From Amphibalanus amphitrite (Eukaryota; Arthropoda; Thecostraca; Balanomorpha; Balanidae), in contig NW_024881860.1 of the NCBI RefSeq assembly GCF_019059575.1, forward strand, positions 536,782 through 600,781: 64,000 nucleotides of DNA, in the 5' to 3' direction. This document shows, piece after piece, positions 26,301-34,825 of this stretch (position 1 is the first letter of the stretch; each line of letters starts with the position of its first letter). The notes under the pieces are model-generated. The model was not told the DNA's origin. It saw nothing but the letters and a program-made list of their open reading frames with translations, and made no database searches. A program made the translations under genes and the position numbers.

Positions 26301-29300
26301 TTTTCCTCAGGGGGGCCAATCAGACCGAAAGGGGCCCATGTGAGCGAAGGGGCCAACATTTTCTTAATTTCATGACGTAGTTATTTGCTTAACTACCTTA
26401 AAATTACGAAGGGCCCCTGCGAACCCAATGGAGAGGGCCCCGAGGGGCCCAGTGGCAAAGCCTCAGGCCCGAAGGGCCCTTTTATAACCAATGAAGAGAG
26501 CCCAGAGGGCCCTAGCGGCAAGGTCTCAGGCCCGAAAGGCCCCCGCGAACCCAGTGGAGTGCCCCGAGGGGCCCTTACGCTACTTTTATTGTGCCCCTTA
26601 CCGTACTATGACACCACGATGGGGCCCTTTTGGGCTCCAGGGGGGGGGGGGGGTCATGGCCCCTATGCCCCCCCCTTGGCTACGCCCCCTGTTCCGGATC
26701 CGACCTAGATGTCTCTGATTCAGGAGACGAGTATATCCCTCGAGTCGATCCTGCTCCTGGGTCCGACAGTGAGAGTGACCTCGAATTAGGTGATCAAGAT
26801 GTCACCCCCAATGCTCCTGAGTATGTTTACAACAACAAGTATGTTTTTTTCCATGCAGATATCACCTCAAAAGGCTTAGAACACATCAGTCCATTCATCA
26901 CATTGCTGGACATTGTCCATCCGACCCTTAAAAAGCATATTTATCACTTTTAATATTAACAACCAAGTGCAAAAAAATAAGTTCTGAAACCGAATGTATA
27001 CTATAGTATACAGGTCACTGCGCATGCGCATTGGGTTATATGGCCAAAACGACTGGAAATTTATCAATCGCACCACTTAAGCAGACTATATCCCAAATTT
27101 CGTCTTTTTTTTTATCTGTAAACTTGCCCTCGGGTCTCTAGAGGATATGCACATCTCAGAATTTTCAAAGAAATTGACAAATAAAGCATAACTTTGGTGG
27201 CCCGTGTGTGATCATTCAACGCAAAAATATCAGTGCTAGAACTCCAGCAATTTAATAGGCTCCTGAGAACGCATTGCTTCATATCAAAATCAACCGAACA
27301 ATGACGGCAGCTACGAAAGTTTCTTTTGTAGTGGCTCTGTAGAGCCCCTCTCTGATCAACTGCGGATTAATACAACAGATTAGCACACATGCAGCTGCAT
27401 CTGCTCTATGCTACACGGAGCAGCGTTTTTGAAAAAGCGCTGAAGAAGTCTTGGATAACGAAACCGGTCCGCTTATTTATATGTAATTGCTTCTTGAATA
27501 TATTCGTATGCTACTTGCTCTTTACTACATACCTGTCCAAGATATCTACAGGAACACAGTTTGTTGATGCGTTTCAATCTACGAGTATTTTTTTATTGTA
27601 AGGAGGTATAGTCTGAGAAATCGTAGGTTTTCAACGATTATAATAGTAAAGCGGTCTATTTTTGCCAGCTGATACAAAAATGCCATAAATCTCTGGTATG
27701 AAACGATTACTTTTCATTGAATTATTGAGAGCGTTCGATCGTTTTAGCGCGCTCCGTTTGGCGGTGGTTTGATAATCTCTGGCAGGTAGGCACTCTCGGC
27801 TGCATTTAGGCAGCATTCGGAAACAAACAAGACAATCGCTCTTGTTCAGTCGGAACTACGCTGTGCCGGTCGGCAGAAGCACGGCGTCGAAAAATGCAGA
27901 AACCGGAGATGCTAAAACCACAACAATGCCTATAACCTGGCCTCTGCAGCTTGTGTACATTTGCTTACGTTTTTGGGGGACCTGCGTTGTTGTATTAACC
28001 CTCGCCCACACATGCCATTTTCCCATCCTAGAACGCACATGGGGGGGGGGGGTGGTTGCCACCCCCCCCCCGCGCCATTTCGTTCCTGTTGGAGATAGAG
28101 CTTAGCGGTAAAGACCAAAAAGATTCTTTGGGAAGAGACGAATCCAATGATACCCAGTTTTACCTTCTCAAGTCAGTCATTGACCTTCCAGGTCAGGTCA
28201 AACTAAAAAATGTTGCTGTTTTGGGTCACCGTTTGATATCAAGTGCGCTGCTTATCATATACCGATGACGATGCCGTTTTCTGGTGCCAAGCCAGCTAGA
28301 ACCTCTTTCTCACACTACCCGACCAGGTTTTTGCTGCTGAGGTCATTTCAGGTCAAGTTAGGTCAAGGTCAATTATATGTGTTTGTATGTCTGTGTGTGT
28401 CTGTGTGTATACTGAAGTGTGCACCGATTGTTTATGTGTCCATATTACATGAAATCATGATCTGAGAAGCTTTTACCAAAAATGCAGTCAAAAAACTTCA
28501 CAAAAAGTAAATTCCGCTTGCCTAAAACGTGATTATCTTAGATGACCTAGGTTGACCTTGACCTTGACCTTGACATCTGTACATCGTCGAACAACATGTT
28601 CCATGATAGGTGGGAGGTAAGACTGGTAAAAAAGGCCGAAATCAAGGTGTCAAAAGCTCACAAGGCCCATAGCCAACGCAAGATGTCGAGAATTGGCCAT
28701 TTGGGTCATGACATGACCTGAAAAACAAGGTCATATCTCCGAAACCAAAAGTCACAGAAACCTGAAATTTTCAGTGGACATCAAGAAAGGATAGAAGAGC
28801 AGCTATACGAAAAATCAGCCTTCTAGCTTTAAAAATGTTGAGTGCAGAGCAGAAAGACTACCTGGGGGGGGGGGTGGCAACCACCCCCCCCCCCCATGTG
28901 CGGGCGAGGGTTAAGTGTGTCAAATGATCCAATCTATAGAAACTTGATATTATTTGTGATTATGAACTCCGTCAAATCACTCCAATAAATGTATCCTCGG
29001 TGACTGGAGAGCCACGTTCCGGGTCAGGAGACATCCGGCCGAGTTTGGTATGGGAGTGTCGCCGACGCCCCCTCGTCTCCCCGTCAGCTGACATTTTGTA
29101 ATAAGTTCTTTGTCGCAGAGCAGTCTTTGTCAACAAGCAGGGATCAAGTTTCTTTGAACAACAGCAAACGTATTAGCAAACGTTTTGCTGAACACATTGT
29201 CCCGACATCTCCAAGCGATCAAAGTCAAAGTCGCTCTGTGATTTTCCAATCACCTTGTTTTTTTTAGTTGAATTGAAATGGTCAAGTTATTCACATACGA

Positions 29301-32300
29301 GTAAAAGCCCGTAAAATAGAAATGTCAAGCACAAAAGAGGTTGAAAGACACGAATGAAAATGAATCGAGAAAAAAGCTCCACGGCGACCCTCACCTTGCA
29401 CGTAAAGTGGAGATTGATTATTTATTACGTGGAAATTGAGTACCAAAACATGTTTTTGATAACAATTCACTTCCTGAAGTCTAGCCATTTCCACTCATTC
29501 AAATAAAATGATTTTTTTACGAGACCAATGTAAGACACAATGAAACTCTTCATAAAGCATAGCAAATATCAACAAGTGTCACAACTCTACCACGGAAGTA
29601 CCTACCACGGAAGTACCTTTTGACCCAATTTCATTGACGTGGGTCCAACCGATGACGTCACACGTCAGGTCAAGGGTCGGATTTTCATTGTCTATAGGCA
29701 TTTCAAGAAATGAGTTGTAAAAATCGAGTAAAAGGCAAGTTATTGAAAATCATCGATGGGGGATTTATCCGTTAAACACATATTTTTCTATTTGAGGTCA
29801 TTGATACCAGGTCAGGTCACAGAGGTCAGATCACTTAGGGTCGCAAAACGAAAGTGTCGTAAGATGCATGTTTTATGGTCCATTTTACATGACAAATGAT
29901 ATTATGTGGGTCAGACAGCCTTTGGGGCCAGTTAAGGTTATGTTCTGGTGAGGGTCAGGTCAATTTCAGGTCAAATTAGGTCAAATTTCAAAGCTGTTGT
30001 TTTTCATAAAATGGGTATCGAATCGATTTGACCTTTCTGACCTGAAAGTGACATGACCTCCGGTAAATTCAGCTGAAAATGACCTCGAATGACACAGACA
30101 ACATTTTTTCTAAATCTACGATTAACCAGCGTTGGGGTCTGCCGAGCAACACGCCCTGCTGGGGGGGGGGGGGCAATTTGCCACTCCCCCCCTAAGATCT
30201 CGAGAACCACGCAACATAGCGACAAGCGGCAGACGGTGTTGGATAGCCCCAACAGGGAACTACCTTGTGACCCAATTTCATTGACCTAGGTCAAACCGAT
30301 GACGTCACAGGTCAGGTCAATTGTCGAATTTTCACCGTTTACAGGCATTTCAAGAAATGCGGTGTAAAATCGAGTACAATGCATTTCATGAAAATCATCG
30401 ATGAGGAAATGTTCGTCAAACACATATTTTGTTATTTGAGGTCACTGAAACCAGGTCAGGTCACAGAGGTCAGGTGAGGTCACTGAGGGTCACAATATGA
30501 AAATATCATGTGATGCATGTTTTATGATCCATTTTATATGCCAAATACGATTTTGTGGGTTAGGCAGCCTTTGGGTCAGTTAACATTATGTTTTGGTCAA
30601 GGTCAGGTCAAGGTCAGGTCAAATTAGGTCAAATTTCAAAGTTGATATTTTTGCATAAAATGGGTATCGATTCGATGCAGCTCGTCACGGGGAATTCAAT
30701 GGTGGTCTTTGTTTTGCGCTACGTGGTCTAGAATTGCTAAATCATTGAGTTAAAAAATTTGACGTCATCAATTTTGAACAGTGTTTTCGCTATAACTTGG
30801 CCATAAAGGAGGTATCGATCTAAAATTTGGTATGTATATAGAAGAACGCAGGGACTATCACATATATTCCGTTTTTTTTTCAAAATTCCGAAAAGTTTGG
30901 GATTTTTTATGCGTTTTTCTAAAAAATCAATTTTTTGAATTTTTGGGGTCGAAGTCCCAAAATTTTGGAAATCTGAGATGGCAGTTTTGTAGCGCCGTTT
31001 TTTGTCTACACTGAGAAAACAGTCTCTCCATTTTCGGTCTCAGAGACCAGTTTTCGGGCTAATGTCCCCTATTCAAAACAGACCACACATTTTGAGAATA
31101 CTTTCTGAGCAACGCCATTGATCGCAGAAACAGATCTCAGTCAGTACCGCATTATCGGTGTCAAGCTCAGTCAAGTAAATCAGTCTCACTATGAAACCAG
31201 TTTTCAGCCCGATCCCCAATTTCGGTCTCACTTGAATCCAGTATTCGGGCTAAAAGTACGTGAGCCCTGAAAGGAAGCCTTACTAGTTACTGAAACCTGT
31301 TTTAAAATCAAGCACATTTTAAGCTTGTTTCAGCACTCAATTGAGTCTTTATTCAAAAATGTTCTCAAGTGTTTTCTGAGTGTACATGACCATGTAAAGA
31401 ACTTTGAAATTGCTTGGTAACTGTAGCTTTTGTGAGCGTTTCAAGATTTCATGTTTTTTGCTCATTTTTGCTCGAACATGACCTCAGTTTGACCTCAATA
31501 ACTCCTGACCTAAGGTGACCTAAGACTTGAAATTTTATGTGATGGTGTCAAATTGATTTTCGGGAAGGTACTGAAAATTTAGCGGCGCTACGCGCCGCCG
31601 TTTTCTTGCTATTTAGGAAAAACCACAGGGAGGAGGGGACAAATTGGCCCCACCCCCCAGCGGCGGGGCGAGGGTTAAAATGGACCATACAACATGCGTC
31701 ACCTGACCGGTACCTGACATACCATTTTCGTGACCTAGGATGACCTGGTCTTGACCTGAAAAATTCGAAGTAAAAGTTCGGTACCCTCAAGGTATCTAAG
31801 GCATATATCAAGGAGTGCGTAAACCAATAATGAGCCTGATCGGACTTGTCAGCCGGCGGCCAGAGCCTAAATTGTGAACAAGCAAAAATGCCGATAAGTT
31901 TTACTTTGACCTGACCTGTGATTTCATCAGTGACCTCGAGGTCAATGAAAATAGGGTTCGTTCGATAGTTTTTCCAGGGCTATCAGACGCCGTTTGAATT
32001 TTGACGATTGCCCCAGTGCACAGTGGGGATTTTTCCGATCTAGCTCCTATTAATTCAAAAAATATTTTTTTGGTTTTTGTTTATTTTTTGTGTCAGTAGG
32101 GCTAAGAAATGTCTGAATTTTTCATATATGGCATTGTTTTATCTGTATGTCCACAGCAAAACTAGGAAAAATGCGCCCAAAGTTCACACTCATGCGTGAT
32201 TACTCAATGGGCTCAGCAAGGCCCGAAAGTATAGCTCAATTTCATTGTCCTGTCCTGTTGGTTTTAATCTTGCGAGATCTTAAAGTTGCATATCGTCTGA

Positions 32301-34825
32301 AAGGCACCTTTATTAGGAATGGAATGACAAACAGAAAGTATGCCACAACCTTACTAAGGTCACAAAAATGCCCTTTACAAAAAAAAACCCTTACAGACAC
32401 CATATTGAAGGAATGGTATTCTAAATAAATGTAGGAAATCAACAATGTTCTCCACACTTTTCCACTCCGAAATATATCCTATCGAATTCGCCACTTTCTT
32501 CTGCACAAGACAACGCCTAGTTTGGCTGCCGAAACTTGCCTGAACACGGAATATTCACAGTAGAGTATCTTAACACCCCACTCGAGGAGCGCTAGGGCAA
32601 ACAGCACGATATAGGTATGTTCCGGACATAGGCGAATAATTTTACTTCGTGATTTATATGATGCATATTTTCTGAGACACATTCATTAGGAATAGGATGA
32701 CAAGCGTAAACTATACATACCGTAACCTTATTAACCATCGCACTTGTGGGGAGGGGGAGGGTAAAGGGGTCGGATAAAACCCCATGGTTTTCCGCAAATT
32801 ACTCGCGCAAAAAGCGGCCGATCGCGCCGAAACTTTCGGTACCCTCGAGATCATCAATTTGACATCTAACCTAAAAATTTCATGACTCTGACCCAACTGA
32901 CCTTTGACCTGTGGCATATTTCTCGAGACCATGTTTGGCCGGAATCGCGATTCGGCGTATGCCAGCTCACATTATCCGCAGTTTCCAGTCTTTTTGTGGT
33001 TTTAAACGTTCAAATATGTGAAATGATGTTGGTGCCATGCATAATGGTGGGTGACAAGGTCACGTGAAGGTCAAGTCAAGGTCATTGACCTTTTGATGAC
33101 CTTGGTTCACTTTTTCGAGTTTTACTTGTTTCTAGGGTAGTTTTTGGCAATATTACTTTACTACTCGTTTTTGGTGCTGATTTCGATTTTAGCAGCCATT
33201 TGAATATTTACGAAGTAGTTCTAGTGCCTTCGTTCCATGTTACGAAGCTATCAGTAGTAGGTGACACTTCTATGGATGGCCGGCAGGACGCCTACTAATT
33301 GATCTAACCTGACCTGACCCGACTTGGCCTAAATGCATAAAGACATCGTCTGTGATCAAAACTAACATGAAATTCGTGATCAGCACCCCAAAATACCCCG
33401 TAACACCCTAACTTTGCGAAGTTTCAAGAGGTCTCGATTTCCCAACTTTAGTTGGGTCATTAAACTGACTTGGAAAGTCAGCTTATGACCTTGGACTTTA
33501 AAATTGGATATATTCGGCCTAATTTCGTCATAGGCAGCACGCTTGACTTTTCCGCGAAGCTCTAGCTTGATCAGGGGCCAAACGGCTGAGCGGGGGGTTC
33601 AATTGAACCCCCTATACTATGTTGATTATGCACATTTACAGGTAAAATTCTCACCAGGACACACCAGCCAACATCTGTGCACAATCTGGCTACAATTCTA
33701 CCTATGGTTTGCCCTCTACGAATAAATACGTGCTAGATCGGAAAAATCCCCACTGTGCAGTGGTTTCGGAGTTAGGAGGGGGGGGGGGGGTCTGGAGACC
33801 CCCCCCCCCCCCAGTCACCCGCGTTATGGAAAATACCCCAGTCATGCGCGGGTTAAATATCGGCAAATATTCTCAGTTGACAAATCCGCTTAGGGCGATT
33901 GATTGAGAGGATTATTTATATCTAGCATTGTCACGCCTACCAGCGACAAACATGAATTCGTTCTCGTTAACATGAGTAAATTATTAAGTGGATTTAGAGG
34001 CAATACCACTTAACGGCAACGCTTCATTATCATTTTGTGCAAGTCACCACCTAATACACATCGATCTGCTCTTTGTCCAAAGTCCAATTACCTGAATGAA
34101 GCCCGTGCCCACGACGCCGCTAATTGTGAATCTGCTTCACTTTTGTGTGTTTCCGTTCAGTCACATGCCTACTAGTTTTCAGTCTGTTTCCGTTTCAGTG
34201 TTGGTCCTATGCCTGCCAGTTTTCGGTCTGTTTCCCTTCCAGTGCTGATCTATTTTCTGTTCTTTTTTGGTGGGCTTTCGTTCGAACGTTAGTCTTATGT
34301 CTGCTGGTGTTCCGACTGACTGAAATTCGGTCGGCTTTCTTTCCAACGTGCTGATCCACTGTCTGCTGATGTTCGGTCTGGTTCCGTTCCAGTACTGATC
34401 CTGTGCCTGCTGCTGGTTCAGCTGGCCCGAATCGACGCCCAGTTCTTCACTGACACGGGAACGATGAAGGTGATGCCGCGCGTCAGAAGGACCCAGCAGA
34501 TGCCGGTCGGAGATGATGAGGTATGGAGGAGTTCATTGGGGAGGAACCTATACCCATCGCAAGTCATTGTTATTAATGCGTGTGCAATGTAAACGGAGTG
34601 CAAAAGGCTATTTTTGTGATTCAATGCGTTAATTTAAACTCATGAAATCCTGTCATCTTTTAGTGTTTGTTGCTTAGCTACCTGCTACAAAAATGCAATC
34701 TTGCATGTTCCGCTTGTCGTCAGGTGCTGGCTTTGGAAACGAGAAGTGGGACAATCCTGCATCTGGTGCCTTTCGCGACGACGTCCTCCGGGGAGCGAGT
34801 GTTTATCGAGAGCGTAAGAGCATAG
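20380..34825 (+). CDS. Small secreted, neuropeptide-like precursor (82 residues, three exons)
   Basis: Exons 20,380-20,398, 34,393-34,520 and 34,724-34,825 join in phase (G|TA gives Val; then phase 0) and total 249 bases. The first exon encodes only MALLHR before a perfect GTAAGT donor. The second supplies VLILCLLLVQLARIDAQ, so a textbook signal peptide forms only when the two are joined, which strongly supports the 14-kb intron. The mature part would start QFFTDTGTMKVMP (Gln could cyclise) followed by RVRR, a furin-type R-X-R-R site, then TQQMPVGDDE and a tail ending ERVFIESVRA. There are no cysteines and no C-terminal Gly amidation signal. I recognise no family; it may be a neuropeptide or another small secreted factor. 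Frames 2 and 3 of the last exon are also open, and a GTAAGA at 34,814 could be a further donor, so the C terminus is less certain. Confidence 0.6.
20652..21137. mobile_element. 486-bp TTAA-flanked MITE
   Basis: TTAA (20,652-20,655 and 21,134-21,137) encloses inverted ends AGGGACCCTCCCACCTT at the left and AAGGTGGGAGGGTCCCT at the right, perfect over 17 bases. It is non-coding and lies in the first intron of the 82-residue precursor gene. It shares the TTAA target with the G-tract elements, but its ends are different in sequence. Confidence 0.85.
21138..23030. other. Intron sequence, partly decayed element
   Basis: No exon is supported. 22,220-22,300 resembles a decayed end of the G-tract element family: it starts GACCCGCGCGCGACTGATAA and continues with a second ACACGAGTGACT copy, comparable to the right end at 33,810-33,856. 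Scattered TGACC/GGTCA motifs follow. Confidence 0.4.
23035..24876. mobile_element. G-tract family element E (relative of 32,731-33,600)
   Basis: 23,080-23,530 and 24,475-24,790 align with 32,790-33,250 and 33,300-33,600. Shared blocks include AAAAAGCGGCCGATCGCG, GCATAAAGACATC and GATCAGGGGCCAAACG. The left hairpin is GGGTTGATACAACCC and the right end has a 13-base G-run. A TTAA at 24,873 preceded by CTAGGG may be the right border; the left border is unresolved. It carries several GGTCA/TGACC motifs and is interrupted by a 926-bp insertion. Confidence 0.5.
23530..24455. mobile_element. 926-bp TA-flanked insertion within element E
   Basis: TA precedes (23,528-23,529) and follows (24,456-24,457) a segment whose ends are GGGGAGA at the left and TCTCCCC at the right. 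Degenerate inverted similarity extends to about 23 bases. The related copy near 33,255 lacks the segment, so this is an insertion. The motif AAGAGGCC recurs inside. There is no coding sequence, and the superfamily is uncertain (TA target). Confidence 0.6.
25943..26694. mobile_element. Inserted element with GGGGCGTAGCC ends and GGGGCCC-rich tandem repeats
   Basis: The left end is CAGGGGCGTAGCCAGG and the right end GGCTACGCCCCCTG, an inverted pair; a related copy of the left end occurs internally at about 26,284. The interior is a degenerate array of GGGCCCCTGA units and, from 26,400, about 57-bp units rich in GGCCC. The Gly-Pro-rich frame 26,385-26,708 comes from this array and is not a collagen gene. 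Confidence 0.6.
26695..26953 (+). pseudogene. Acidic open-frame fragment, possibly transposon-derived
   Basis: The frame reads GSDLDVSDSGDEYIP, RVDPAPGSDSESDLELGD, then VTPNAPEYVYNNKYVFF and ends at TAA 26,951-26,953. It looks like genuine protein composition (Asp/Ser/Glu-rich then mixed) rather than repeat, but it has no start codon of its own and is cut on the left by the inserted element. Acidic N-terminal regions are common in piggyBac-type transposases; that link is a guess. Confidence 0.3.
27145..27994. other. Intron sequence, nothing recognised
   Basis: No exon, RNA gene or repeat that I can support. Confidence 0.4.
27995..28914. mobile_element. TTAA-flanked G-tract element F
   Basis: TTAA at 27,995-27,998 and 28,911-28,914 encloses inverted ends CCCTCGCCCACACATG and CCCTCGCCCGCACATG. 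The left hairpin is a run of about twelve G, TGGTTGCCA and a C-run (28,040-28,070). The right hairpin is a G-run, TGGCAACCA and a C-run (28,864-28,896). The loop sequences are themselves complementary. It carries direct and inverted AGGTCA clusters, for example 28,190, 28,340-28,372 and 28,550-28,575. There is no transposase. Confidence 0.82.
28915..30121. other. Intron with a partial G-tract-family copy
   Basis: 29,600-30,030 is a diverged direct copy of 30,257-30,690: shared ACCCAATTTCATTGAC, GATGACGTCAC, GGCATTTCAAGAAATG and GGTATCGA blocks in the same order. It includes GGTCA clusters. It looks like a truncated family member lying next to element G. The remainder is unassigned. Confidence 0.5.
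30122..31678. mobile_element. TTAA-flanked G-tract element G (with internal insertion)
   Basis: TTAA at 30,122-30,125 and 31,675-31,678 marks the ends. The left end has degenerated (CCAGCGTTGGGG) but then shows GCCCTGCTGGGG, a long G-run, CAATTTG and a C-run. The right end is a G/C hairpin followed by AGCGGCGGGGCGAGGG. The block CTAAGATCTCGAGAACCACG after the left hairpin matches element C. It contains GGTCA clusters near 30,308, 30,455-30,485 and 30,596-30,632, and a MITE at 31,007-31,385. Confidence 0.72.
31007..31385. mobile_element. Small MITE with ACACTSAGAAAACA ends
   Basis: The inverted ends are TACACTGAGAAAACAGT and its mirror AGTGTTTTCTGAGTGTA. The interior repeats CAGTTTTCGGGCT / CCAGTTTTCAGCCC / CCAGTATTCGGGCT motifs. 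It is non-coding and lies inside element G. Confidence 0.65.
31679..32730. other. Intron sequence, nothing recognised
   Basis: Scattered TGACCTGA/GGTCA motifs suggest decayed repeat at 31,700-31,960. No exon is supported. Confidence 0.4.
32731..33856. mobile_element. G-tract family element(s) H, possibly two joined copies
   Basis: The left TTAA (32,731) is followed by CCATCGCACTTGTGGGG and a G-rich hairpin. The body matches element E. A first right-type hairpin (GGGGGGTTCAATTGAACCCCC) lies at 33,592-33,613. A second, much longer one (13-base G-run, TCTGGAGA, C-run) lies at 33,776-33,812, followed by two copies of a CCAGTCA-containing subterminal repeat and GCGCGGG-TTAA (33,853-33,856). The outer ends do not match each other well, so this is probably a compound of two family members. 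Confidence 0.6.
34148..34392. repeat. Exon-edge minisatellite: repeated acceptor plus exon head
   Basis: Six tandem units of 38-60 bases each contain a pyrimidine tract ending in CAG or a derivative, followed by a version of the first 20 bases of the downstream exon. Acceptor-like positions end at 34,160, 34,198, 34,242, 34,288 (AACG), 34,348 (AACG) and 34,392 (the real one). The second exon of the 82-residue precursor begins at the last unit. Confidence 0.75.

Larger units (their letters stand above)
24885..27144. mobile_element. Composite inverted-repeat segment with GTATACTATAGTATAC palindromes
   Basis: Inverted ends CCTCTAGAGACCCCGGG (24,885-24,901) and CCCTCGGGTCTCTAGAGG (27,127-27,144) bound the segment. 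The palindrome core TACTATAGTA occurs near 24,905, 25,252, 25,475 and 26,996, with altered copies near 25,433 and 25,520. It encloses a second inserted element (25,943-26,694) and an acidic reading-frame fragment. It is probably a decayed larger transposon; the class is not identified. Confidence 0.45.

Noticed and set aside
26385-26708. Collagen-like Gly-Pro-rich frame
   Set aside because: It is produced by a GGGCCC-rich tandem array inside an inserted element; the Gly-X-Y periodicity is not sustained.
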